From NCBI RefSeq assembly GCF_000744225.1, contig NZ_JQLN01000005.1:62001-126000 (forward strand): DNA of 64,000 nt, read 5' to 3'. The translations under genes and the position numbers were made by a program. Every line of letters begins with the position of its first letter. Within the stretch, counting starts at the first letter, position 1. The stretch is from Kitasatospora mediocidica KCTC 9733 (GTDB taxonomy: Bacteria > Actinomycetota > Actinomycetes > Streptomycetales > Streptomycetaceae). The notes beneath the pieces were generated by a model. The model saw only the letters and a program-made list of their open reading frames with translations. It did not search any database and had not been told where the DNA came from. This document shows positions 53,863 to 64,000 of the stretch, one piece after another.

Positions 53863-53884
53863 GACTGTTCAGCGACTGTTCAGC
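53863..53884. repeat. 11-base direct repeat over the cinA stop codon
   Basis: GACTGTTCAGC occurs twice in tandem, and the second copy contains the cinA stop. The rest of the 53618-53879 gap holds the clgR promoter area and no gene. Confidence 0.8.
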
Positions 53885-54392
53885 GGAAGATCGCGGTGTC
53901 GCTCCGGCCCTCGTCGACCAGCACCCTGGCCAGAAACAGCTCCATGGCGCCGGTCACCGCCATCCGTCGGATTGTGGCACGGTCCCCGGACAGCCGGGGC
54001 GATCTCACGGCACTTCCGCCCGGACCGGCGAACCCGAGGTGTACTGTGCCGGCCGGCATGCCGTCCTGCGGCCCGGGACCGGCCACTCCGGTGGTGGCGA
54101 GGCCGAAGGTGGCGCCCAACAGTCGGCGCACGCCCTCGGCCATCTGCCGGGCCACCACGGGATGCACCGGGCCGTGCACCTCCAGCAGGCCCTCGTCGAC
54201 GCCGAGCAGCGAGGCCTTGAGCTCGGTGGCATAGGCCGTGACCGAGCCGCGGAAGGTGACCGAGGCTCCGGGGACCTCCACCAACTGGGCGGCCAGCAGG
54301 CCGCCGGTCAGCGACTCGGCGACCGCCAGCGTGCCGCCGAGCGCGCGCAGCTCGGCGTGCACCTGTTCGGCGAGCGGGTAGTACTCGGTCAT
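53880..54392 (-). CDS. cinA: CinA-family nicotinamide-nucleotide amidase
   Basis: This 170-residue protein corresponds to the C-terminal amidohydrolase domain of CinA (PncC type), which recycles nicotinamide mononucleotide. Motifs are VAESLTGGLLAAQLVEVPGAS, VTAYATELKASLLGV and TTGVAGPGPQDGMPAGTVHL. The N-terminal molybdopterin-like domain of full CinA is absent, as in most actinobacteria. The ATG at 54392 overlaps the pgsA stop (ATGA). Confidence 0.93.
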   Translation of the reverse strand: MTEYYPLAEQVHAELRALGGTLAVAESLTGGLLAAQLVEVPGASVTFRGSVTAYATELKASLLGVDEGLLEVHGPVHPVVARQMAEGVRRLLGATFGLATTGVAGPGPQDGMPAGTVHLGFAGPGGSAVRSPRLSGDRATIRRMAVTGAMELFLARVLVDEGRSDTAIFR

Positions 54393-55027
54393 CCGTTCTC
54401 CCGCTTCCGCGCCAGCCCCTCCCGGCGCAGCCGGACGGCCTGGCGCACGTAGTCGGCCCCGGTGCCCACGGTCAACAGCACCGCCACCGCCATCAGCACC
54501 GCGCGCGCGGTGGCCAGCAGGCCGGTCAGCGGCAGCACGTACATGCCCACCGCGATGCCCTGGGTCAGGGTCTTGATCTTCCCGCCGCGACTGGCCGGGA
54601 TCACGCTGTAGCGGATCACCCAGAACCGCATCAGGGTGATACCCAGTTCGCGGGCCAGGATCACCACGGTGACCCACCAGGGCAGGTCGCCCAGGACGGA
54701 CAGGCCGATCAGCGCCGCGCCCATGATCGCCTTGTCGGCGATCGGGTCGGCGATCTTGCCGAAGTCGGTGACCAGACCCTTGCGCCGGGCGATCTCGCCG
54801 TCGAACACATCGGTGATCATCGCGATCGCGAAGGCCGCCCAGGCCACCGAGCGCCACTTGGGGTCGTGGCCGCCGTCGGCGAAGAGCAGCACGACGAAGA
54901 CCGGCACCAGCGCGAGGCGGAGCATCGTCAGCAGGTTGGCGATGTTCCAGAGCGACGGCTCGGCGGGCTGCACAGCCCCGCTCCGGGCCGGGCGGGCCGC
55001 TGCCGGGCTGCCCGGCCCGCCGGTCAT
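54389..55027 (-). CDS. pgsA: CDP-diacylglycerol-glycerol-3-phosphate phosphatidyltransferase
   Basis: This 212-residue membrane enzyme makes phosphatidylglycerol phosphate. The CDP-alcohol phosphotransferase signature is [20 protein letters not shown] followed by IADK, with all aspartates present. About four to five hydrophobic segments are spread over the protein, and the N-terminal 30 residues are an alanine/proline-rich cytoplasmic tail. The ATG overlaps the rimO stop (ATGA), and the stop overlaps the cinA start. Confidence 0.93.
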   Translation of the reverse strand: MTGGPGSPAAARPARSGAVQPAEPSLWNIANLLTMLRLALVPVFVVLLFADGGHDPKWRSVAWAAFAIAMITDVFDGEIARRKGLVTDFGKIADPIADKAIMGAALIGLSVLGDLPWWVTVVILARELGITLMRFWVIRYSVIPASRGGKIKTLTQGIAVGMYVLPLTGLLATARAVLMAVAVLLTVGTGADYVRQAVRLRREGLARKRENG

Positions 55028-56484
55028 TCCGCCGCCGCCTGACGGCAGATCTCGATCGCCTCGGCGACCAGGTCGACGCCCTCGGAGCCGGTCACGCGGG
55101 CCCGGTAGAACTGGCCGACCACGGCGTCCGGCGCACCGGTCAGGGTGGTCAGGCCGTCCGTCTCGGGCGCCTGGTGGGCGGACCGGCCCTCGACCAGGCC
55201 GTCCTCCACCGACTCGACCAGCACCTCGACCTCGTCGCCGATCCGCTGCTCGGCCCGCTGGGCGGTCAGCTCCTCGGCCAGCTTGGAGAGCCTGGCGAGC
55301 CGGTCGGAGACCACGTCCTCGGGCAGCTTGCCGTCGAAGGTCGCGGCCTCGGTGCCGTCCTCGTCCGAGTAGCCGAAGACGCCGATCGCGTCCAGGCCGG
55401 CGTGCGTGACGAACCGCTCCAGCTCCGCGAAGTCCTCCTCGGTCTCGCCGGGGAAGCCGACGATGAAGTTGGAGCGGGCACCGGCCTGCGGCGCCTTGTC
55501 CCGGATGGTCTTCAGCAGGTCAAGGAACTGGTCGGTGTTGCCGAAGCGGCGCATCCGGCGCAGCACGGCCGGGGCCGAGTGCTGGAACGAGAGGTCGAAG
55601 TAGGGCACCACGCCGGGCGTGCCCGTCATCACGTCGATCAGCCCGGGCCGCATCTCGGCGGGCTGCAGGTAGCTGACGCGGACCCGCTCGATGCCCTCGA
55701 CGGCCGCGATCTCGCTCAGCAGCGTCTCCAGCAGGCGGATGTCGCCGAGGTCCTTGCCGTACGAGGTGTTGTTCTCGCTGACCAGGACCACCTCGCGAAC
55801 GTTCTGCTCGGCCAGCCACTGCGACTCGTGCAGCACGTCCGAGGGCCGGCGGGAGATGAACGAGCCGCGGAAGGCCGGGATGGCGCAGAACGAGCAGCGG
55901 CGGTCGCAGCCGGAGGCCAGCTTGACCGAGGCGACCGGGCTGTCGTCCAGGCGGCGACGCAGGGTGCGCGGGCCGGAGGCGGGGGCCACCCCGTCGGGGA
56001 GGTCCTCGGGGGCGCCGTGGCCCGGCAGGGCGACGTCGGCGGCAGCGGCCTGCCGCTCGACGGGGGTGAGGGGGAGCAGCTTACGGCGGTCACGGGGGAG
56101 GTGGGCGGCGTGGTGGCCGCCCGAGAGGATGGTCTGCAGGCGGTCGGTGATGTTGGCGTAGTCGTCGAAGCCGAGGACGGCGTCGGCCTCCGGGAGCGCG
56201 TCCTGGAGTTCCTTTCCGTAGCGCTCGGCCATGCAGCCGACCGCGACGACGGCCTGGGTGCGGCCGTGACCCTTCAGGTCGTTGGCCTCCAGCAGGGCGT
56301 CCACGGAGTCCTTCTTGGCGGCCTCCACGAAGCCGCAGGTGTTCACCACGGCGACATCGGCATCGGCTGCGTCGTCGACCAGCAGCCAACCATCGGCCTC
56401 CAGTCGCCCGGCGAGTTCCTCGGAGTCCACCTCGTTGCGGGCGCATCCGAGCGTGACAAGGGCGACAGTACGGCGTTCAGGCAT
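55024..56484 (-). CDS. rimO: Ribosomal protein S12 methylthiotransferase RimO
   Basis: RimO adds a methylthio group to an aspartate of ribosomal protein S12. The 486-residue radical SAM enzyme has the N-terminal iron-sulphur cysteines ([41 protein letters not shown]) and the radical SAM motif [16 protein letters not shown], with a C-terminal TRAM domain. NTCGFV and [10 protein letters not shown] distinguish it from MiaB, whose gene is also in this window. The ATG at 56484 lacks a clear ribosome-binding site. Confidence 0.94.
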   Translation of the reverse strand: MPERRTVALVTLGCARNEVDSEELAGRLEADGWLLVDDAADADVAVVNTCGFVEAAKKDSVDALLEANDLKGHGRTQAVVAVGCMAERYGKELQDALPEADAVLGFDDYANITDRLQTILSGGHHAAHLPRDRRKLLPLTPVERQAAAADVALPGHGAPEDLPDGVAPASGPRTLRRRLDDSPVASVKLASGCDRRCSFCAIPAFRGSFISRRPSDVLHESQWLAEQNVREVVLVSENNTSYGKDLGDIRLLETLLSEIAAVEGIERVRVSYLQPAEMRPGLIDVMTGTPGVVPYFDLSFQHSAPAVLRRMRRFGNTDQFLDLLKTIRDKAPQAGARSNFIVGFPGETEEDFAELERFVTHAGLDAIGVFGYSDEDGTEAATFDGKLPEDVVSDRLARLSKLAEELTAQRAEQRIGDEVEVLVESVEDGLVEGRSAHQAPETDGLTTLTGAPDAVVGQFYRARVTGSEGVDLVAEAIEICRQAAAE

Positions 56485-56570
56485 AGGGCCAAGATTAACG
56501 CGCGCCCCCCGGTGCCGTTCCCCCCGGAGGTCGCGCCGCCCCGATTCGAAGATCGTCGCAGGTCCTGGGC

Positions 56571-57434
56571 TCAACCGGCCTGCGGGTCGCCCGGGGTGTA
56601 GGTGAGGTGCACCACCTGGCCGTCCTTGCCCGCGGGGCCGAGGTCCTTGCCGTTGACGTACAGGTGCACGGCGGCGGCGTTGCCGATCACCAGTTTGATC
56701 TGCTTGGGGTCGGTGAAGGTCTGGTCGGCGCCCGCGTCCAGGTCGTTCTGGAAGAGCGACTGGCCGTCGCCGTCCGAGGCGGAGATCCAGCTGGTGCCGC
56801 CGTCGGCGACGACCTTGACGGTGACCTTGTCCGCCGGAGCGGCGGCGATCGGCGCGGCGCTGGGCGCCGGGGCGGGCGGCTGGTTGGCCGAGGGCGAGGC
56901 GGAGATCGCGGCGGCGACGCTGGGCAGCGGAACGCTGGCCGACCCGGCCGTCGCCTCGGCGCCGCGCTTGCCGGTGACCAGGTTGAAGCCGATCAGCGCG
57001 ACCACGGCGAGGATCGCCGCGACCATGGCGGCCGTCCAGTTCGGCCGTCCGCGGTCGGCGCGGATCCGCCGGGCGTCGATCGAGGGGGTGGCCAGCACCA
57101 GGGGCTCGGTCCCGTGGATCGCGTCGTAGCGGGCCACCAGCACCTCGCCGTCGGTGTCGACCGCGCGGGCGATCGCCCGGATGTGGCCGCGGGCGTAGAA
57201 GTCGCCCCCGCACCGGCCGAAGTCGTCCTCCTCGATCGCGTGCACGATCGGCACCCGCACCCGGGTGGCAGAGCTCACCTCGTCGACCGTGAGGCCCGCG
57301 GTGAGCCGGGCGTCGGCGAGGATCCGGCCGATGGTGGGCGCGTCGTCCTGCGCCCCGGGGGGAGCCTCGACGGGCTCGGCCTGGGACGGGGAGGATCGGC
57401 GCTGGTCGCGGTGGGAAGACTTGCCGACGGTCAC
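56571..57434 (-). CDS. RodZ-like helix-turn-helix membrane protein
   Basis: This 287-residue protein has an N-terminal Cro-like helix-turn-helix ([53 protein letters not shown]), one membrane segment ([17 protein letters not shown]), a proline/alanine/serine linker and a C-terminal DUF4115-like beta domain. This is the layout of RodZ, which couples MreB to the cell wall machinery. I chose the GTG at 57434 preceded by AAAGG; a GTG at 57461 has a poorly spaced site. It lies 86 bases before rimO. Confidence 0.87.
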   Translation of the reverse strand: MTVGKSSHRDQRRSSPSQAEPVEAPPGAQDDAPTIGRILADARLTAGLTVDEVSSATRVRVPIVHAIEEDDFGRCGGDFYARGHIRAIARAVDTDGEVLVARYDAIHGTEPLVLATPSIDARRIRADRGRPNWTAAMVAAILAVVALIGFNLVTGKRGAEATAGSASVPLPSVAAAISASPSANQPPAPAPSAAPIAAAPADKVTVKVVADGGTSWISASDGDGQSLFQNDLDAGADQTFTDPKQIKLVIGNAAAVHLYVNGKDLGPAGKDGQVVHLTYTPGDPQAG

Positions 57435-57594
57435 TGGGCGCGCCTTTCGAGCGGAGGCCACCTGCTGGAAGAACAGTCTAGGGGTGCAAGAGAATCGTTT
57501 CTCAACCGGAGTTCGACCGAACGCGCAGTGCCGGTGTGAGGGTGTGTCGGCTGACCGGCCGTTGCGCTGACGCCCCGCAACGACCGGTTGTCGG

Positions 57595-60363
57595 CTACCC
57601 CCGGATCAGGGTCAGCACACCGTCCAACTCCTCCGGCGTGACCAGCACGTCGCGGGCCTTGGAGCCCTCGCTGGGACCGACGATCTCGCGCGACTCCATC
57701 AGGTCCATCAGCCGGCCCGCCTTGGCGAAACCGACCCGCAGCTTGCGCTGCAGCATCGACGTGGAGCCGAACTGGGTGGAGACCACCAGCTCGACCGCCT
57801 GGATCAGCAGGTCGAGGTCGTCCCCGATCTCCTCGTCGATCTCCTTCTTCGGGCCGCCGCCCACCGTCACGTCGTCCCGGTAGGTGGCGGTGAGCTGGTC
57901 CTTGCAGTGCTGGACGACCGCGGCGATCTCGGCCTCGGTGACGAAGGCACCCTGCATCCGGACCGGCTTGCTGGCGCCCATCGGCAGGAAGAGCGCATCG
58001 CCCTTGCCGATCAGCTTCTCGGCGCCCGGCTGGTCCAGGATGACCCGCGAGTCGGTCATCGCGGAGGTCGCGAAGGCCAGCCGGGAGGGCACGTTGGCCT
58101 TGATCAGGCCGGTCACCACGTCCACCGAGGGCCGCTGGGTGGCGAGTACCAGGTGGATGCCGGCCGCGCGGGCCAGCTGGGTGATCCGGACCACCGAGTC
58201 CTCGACGTCCCGGGGGGCCACCATCATCAGGTCCGCCAGCTCGTCGACGATCACCAGCAGGTACGGATACGGGGTCAGGACCCGCTCGCTGCCGAGCGGC
58301 GCGGTGACCTTGCCGGAGCGGACCGCCACGTTGAAGTCGTCCACGTGCCGGAAGCCGAACGCGGCGAGGTCGTCGTAGCGCTGGTCCATCTCGCGGACCA
58401 CCCACTGGAGCGCCTCGGCCGCCTTCTTCGGGTTGGTGATGATCGGCGTGATCAGGTGCGGGATGCCCTCGTAGGCGGTCAGTTCGACCCGCTTGGGGTC
58501 GACCAGCACCATCCGGACCTCGTCCGGGGTGGCCCGGGCCAGGATCGAGGTGATCAGGCAGTTGATGCAGGAGGACTTGCCCGCGCCGGTGGCGCCGGCG
58601 ACCAGGATGTGCGGCATCTTGGCCAGGTTGGCGAGCACCGTGTGGCCCTCGACGTCCTTGCCCATGCCGACCACCATCGGGTGGCTGTCCTCGGCCGCCG
58701 AGCGCGAGCGCAGCAGATCGCCGAGGTTGACCATCTCGCGGTCGAGGTTGGGGATCTCGATGCCGACCGCCGACTTGCCGGGGATCGGGCTGATGATCCG
58801 GACGTCCGCGCTGGCCACCGCGTAGGCGATGTTCTTGGCCAGCGCGGTGATCCGCTCGACCTTGACGGCCGGGCCGAGCTCGACCTCGTAGCGGGTGACC
58901 GTCGGGCCGCGGGTGAAGCCGGTGACCCGGGCGTCCACCTTGAACTCGCCGAAGACGACGGTCAGCTGGGCCACCACGTCGTCGTTGAGCTTGCTGCGGG
59001 TCTTGCCCGGGCCGCCGCGCTCCAGCAGGTCGAGCGACGGCAGCCGGTAGCCGCCGCCCCCCTCGGTCTCGGTGGAGAACTGCAACTGCTCCATCCGGTC
59101 CGGGGCCGGGGTGTGTTCCGGCGCGGCGGCGGCCGCCGCGGGGGTGCGGGCCGGTGGCACCGCGGGCTCCTCGGGCGCGGCCGTCCGGTCCTGCACCTGG
59201 TGCATCATGCTCGCCACCGCGGGCGAGGCGGGCACGCCGTACTGCAGGGCGCCCTGTAGGTCGGCCGCCACCCCGGCGGCCAGGTCGCGGGTCTGGAACG
59301 GGTCCTTGACGAACATGTCGGGGACGGCCGGCTCCAGGTCCGGATCGTCCACCTGCTTGCGGCGGCCCCGGCGGCGGCGCCGGGCGCCCACCTCGTCCTC
59401 GGGGTCGGCGTCCTCCACGGTGTACGGCAGGGCATCCGGGTCGGCGTCCTCCGGCGGCTCGGTGGAGTACTCGTGGCCGTACTCGTCGTACGTCCCCTCC
59501 GGCTCGTCGAGGCCGTCGGCCGGCGGGCCCTCGACGATGCCGAGGCGCTCGCCGAGCCCGCGCAGGCGCTCGGGGATCCGGTTGACGGGCGTGGCGGTGA
59601 CCACCAGCAGGCCGAAGAAGGCCAGCAGCAGCAGGAGCGGGACGGCCAGCGGCGGACCGGCCGCGGCCATCATCGGGGTGGAGACCGCCCAGCCGAGGAT
59701 GCCGCCGGCCTGCCGGATCCTGGTCGCGCCGCTCTGCATCCCGGGCGCCCCGCAGCCGATGTGCACCAGCCCGAGGACGCCGAGCACCAGGGTGGTGACG
59801 CCGATGGCGATCCGGCCGTTCGCCTCGGGGAGTTCCGGATGGCGCATCAGCCGGATCGCGATCGCGCCGAAGAGCAGCGGGACCAGCACGTCGAGCCGGC
59901 CGAACAGGCCGCTGACCACGGTGGTGGCTCCGGAGCCCAGCCAGCCCTGCGGGCCGAACCAGGTGCCGGCCGCGACGACCAGCGCCAGCGCCAGCAGCAG
60001 CAGCGCCTGACCGTCCTTGCGGTGCACCGGGTGCAGGCCCTTGGCACCGTCGCCGAAGCCGCGGAAGAGCGCGCCGACGCTGTGCGCCAGGCCCAGCCAG
60101 CAGGCGCGGGCGGCGCGGAAGAGTATCGGCGGCCGGTGGGCGGGCGGCGGGGCGGCGGGCGGCTTGGCGGCGGCCTTGCGGGCCGGTGGCCTGGGCGCGG
60201 GTGCCTTCTTCGCCGGAGCCTTCGCGGCACCCTTCGCCGGGGCCTTGGCCGGCGCCTTGGTCGCGGTGGCCTTCCTGGCCGCTGCCTTCTTCGCCGGAGC
60301 GGCCTTCTTCGAGGCTCCCGGACTCGGGGTGCGTGCCGCGCTGCCGGGAGTACGTGTGGCCAT
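57595..60363 (-). CDS. ftsK: DNA translocase FtsK
   Basis: FtsK moves chromosome ends through the division septum. The 922-residue protein has a lysine/alanine/proline-rich N-terminus (many AKKA and APAK repeats), four hydrophobic segments, an acidic and proline-rich linker, the motor domain with GATGAGKSSC and LVIVDELADLMM, and the C-terminal gamma winged helix (VVSTQFGSTSMLQRKLRVG, REIVGPSEGSKARDVL). The ATG at 60363 (MATRTPGSAART) is chosen; the open frame upstream is the shadow of the intergenic region. It follows osaB on the same strand, as in S. coelicolor. Confidence 0.95.
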   Translation of the reverse strand: MATRTPGSAARTPSPGASKKAAPAKKAAARKATATKAPAKAPAKGAAKAPAKKAPAPRPPARKAAAKPPAAPPPAHRPPILFRAARACWLGLAHSVGALFRGFGDGAKGLHPVHRKDGQALLLLALALVVAAGTWFGPQGWLGSGATTVVSGLFGRLDVLVPLLFGAIAIRLMRHPELPEANGRIAIGVTTLVLGVLGLVHIGCGAPGMQSGATRIRQAGGILGWAVSTPMMAAAGPPLAVPLLLLLAFFGLLVVTATPVNRIPERLRGLGERLGIVEGPPADGLDEPEGTYDEYGHEYSTEPPEDADPDALPYTVEDADPEDEVGARRRRRGRRKQVDDPDLEPAVPDMFVKDPFQTRDLAAGVAADLQGALQYGVPASPAVASMMHQVQDRTAAPEEPAVPPARTPAAAAAAPEHTPAPDRMEQLQFSTETEGGGGYRLPSLDLLERGGPGKTRSKLNDDVVAQLTVVFGEFKVDARVTGFTRGPTVTRYEVELGPAVKVERITALAKNIAYAVASADVRIISPIPGKSAVGIEIPNLDREMVNLGDLLRSRSAAEDSHPMVVGMGKDVEGHTVLANLAKMPHILVAGATGAGKSSCINCLITSILARATPDEVRMVLVDPKRVELTAYEGIPHLITPIITNPKKAAEALQWVVREMDQRYDDLAAFGFRHVDDFNVAVRSGKVTAPLGSERVLTPYPYLLVIVDELADLMMVAPRDVEDSVVRITQLARAAGIHLVLATQRPSVDVVTGLIKANVPSRLAFATSAMTDSRVILDQPGAEKLIGKGDALFLPMGASKPVRMQGAFVTEAEIAAVVQHCKDQLTATYRDDVTVGGGPKKEIDEEIGDDLDLLIQAVELVVSTQFGSTSMLQRKLRVGFAKAGRLMDLMESREIVGPSEGSKARDVLVTPEELDGVLTLIRG

Positions 60364-60496
60364 GGCACCAGAGCCTACCGGCGGGCCCGAGCGCTGGACA
60401 TGTGACCGACCGCAATGCCCCTGGCGTGTCGCTCCGGGCGTCCGACACACCGTCACCGGTGTGCCGGTCCACCCGCACGGCCTAGCTGAGCCGGGA

Positions 60497-61168
60497 TCAG
60501 TCCGTCGTCGGCCGGTCGGGGGCGCCACCGGGCCGAAGCGCCTCCAGCGCGGCGCGCACGGTGGTCAGCTTCTCCTCCAACTGCGCGCAGGCGCCGGCGG
60601 CGCCGGCCTCCGGCGAGTCCTCCAGCTGCTTGGTGAGCGCCTCGGCCAGGTCCTCGACGGCGGCCAGCCGCGCGGACAACTCGGCCAGCAGCGGCTCGGC
60701 CGAGTGCCGGCCCTGCCGGTCGCTCTCCTGCCGGTCGTCCTCCAGCTGCAGCCGCAACAGCGCGGCCTGCTCCTTGAGCTGGCAGTTCTTCATGTAGAGG
60801 TCGACGAAGACCGAGACCTTGGCGCGCAGCACCCACGGATCGAAGGGCTTGGAGATGTAGTCCACCGCGCCGGCCGCGTAGCCGCGGAAGGTGTGGTGCG
60901 GACCGTGGTTGATCGCGGTCAGGAAGATGATCGGGATGTCCCGGGTGCGCTCGCGGCGCTTGATGTGGGCGGCCGTCTCGAAGCCGTCCATGCCGGGCAT
61001 CTGAACGTCCAGCAGGATCACCGCGAACTCGTCGGTGAGCAGCGCCTTGAGCGCCTCCTCACCGGAGACGGCCCGGACCAGCGTCTGGTCGAGCGCGGAG
61101 AGAATGGCCTCCAGCGCCAGGAGGTTCTCCGGCCGGTCGTCGACCAGGAGGATCTTCGCCTTCTGCAT
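60497..61168 (-). CDS. osaB: Response regulator OsaB
   Basis: This 223-residue protein has a receiver domain (ILLVDDRPENLLALEAILS, phosphorylated Asp in VILLDVQMPGMDG, lysine in ISKPFDPWVL) and a C-terminal predicted coiled coil with no DNA-binding domain, so it acts by protein contact. In S. coelicolor OsaB and OsaA are the osmoadaptation pair next to ftsK, needed for development at high osmolarity; position and architecture match. The ATG at 61168 follows GGAGGG. Confidence 0.9.
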   Translation of the reverse strand: MQKAKILLVDDRPENLLALEAILSALDQTLVRAVSGEEALKALLTDEFAVILLDVQMPGMDGFETAAHIKRRERTRDIPIIFLTAINHGPHHTFRGYAAGAVDYISKPFDPWVLRAKVSVFVDLYMKNCQLKEQAALLRLQLEDDRQESDRQGRHSAEPLLAELSARLAAVEDLAEALTKQLEDSPEAGAAGACAQLEEKLTTVRAALEALRPGGAPDRPTTD

Positions 61169-61442
61169 TCCGGCCCGCCCTCCTGTCGTGTATCCACCCT
61201 GTTTTCCCAGCGGGAGCACCCGTGTGCCACCCGCCACTGCCCCGGTCATGCTAGCCGCACCCCCTCGCCCAGCCCTATCGCACGCATCACTGTCACACGA
61301 TCACGGCAGGCCCCACCAGCACCCTGCCGCCCCGCAGGACGCCCCGCAGACCTGCGGACCGTCGCCACCCGGTTACTGTTCGCAACGATGAGTGACCCTA
61401 GCGGGTTCCCGGTCCGGCCCGCCAGTGAGGGCGGTCGCCCGG

Positions 61443-64000
<2,558 letters not shown>

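Noticed and set aside
53618-53879. ClgR box in the clgR promoter
   Set aside because: The closest match has CGC and GCG separated by seven rather than five bases.
57481-57594. Terminator after ftsK
   Set aside because: Only a six-base CGTTGC/GCAACG pairing is present downstream of the stop; too weak to call.

Overview
The window is a high-G+C actinobacterial chromosome segment from the Streptomycetaceae (Streptomyces, Kitasatospora or a close relative). The evidence is very GC-rich third codon positions, frequent GTG and TTG starts, GA-rich Shine-Dalgarno sites, and a gene order that matches the chromosomal core around recA as I recall it in S. coelicolor: osaA-osaB-ftsK-rimO-pgsA-cinA-clgR ... 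lhr ... recA-recX ... gluABCD ... miaB-miaA-dapF-rsh-hflX ... lexA / nrdR-nrdJ. I see no insertion sequence, prophage, CRISPR array, rRNA or tRNA.

Layout. 1-2440: end of a sugar ABC importer operon (lipoprotein binding protein, permease, first codons of a second permease), all on the minus strand. 2657-8092: a conservon (cvnA-B-C-D, a G-protein-like signalling cassette) with two cytochrome P450 genes translationally coupled to its 3' end; the first P450 lacks the K-helix ExxR motif. 8375-11992: nrdR-nrdJ with a pair of NrdR boxes upstream. 12526-13446: lexA on the plus strand with candidate SOS boxes. 13534-21161: a minus-strand operon holding a complete aerobactin-like NRPS-independent siderophore set (two IucA/IucC synthetases, GNAT acyltransferase, lysine N6-hydroxylase), followed 12 bases later by a DinG/XPD-type helicase gene. 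21429-23798: two tandem lipoprotein-like trypsin-fold proteases. 23845-34786: hflX, an RSH gene with an apparent frameshift, dapF, a small membrane protein, miaA, a fused 'SWFRRR' + MT0933-type antitoxin ORF, an extradiol-dioxygenase-like protein, miaB and an orphan TAXI solute-binding protein. 34797-36969: a two-component system. 37276-40531: gluABCD glutamate-type importer. 40660-42354: FAD monooxygenase. 42399-46181: rny, recX, recA. 46371-53617: DUF3046, a subtilase, lhr, a small membrane protein and clgR. 53880-64000: cinA, pgsA, rimO, a RodZ-like protein, ftsK, osaB and the 3' part of osaA.

The genes fall into a few working groups. LexA, RecA, RecX, the DinG-like helicase and Lhr belong to DNA damage and repair; LexA-type boxes lie in front of lexA and recA. 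NrdR and NrdJ supply and control dNTPs. MiaA, MiaB, RimO, HflX and RNase Y act on RNA and ribosomes. ClgR links to Clp proteolysis. OsaAB, the conservon and the OmpR-type pair sense the environment. The siderophore operon between hflX and the helicase is the clearest accessory insertion.

Several genes look structurally unusual: the RSH gene, the 5' part of recX and the antitoxin ORF each have reading-frame features that could be real or could be assembly errors. All identifications rest on motifs and gene order read by eye; no database search was run.
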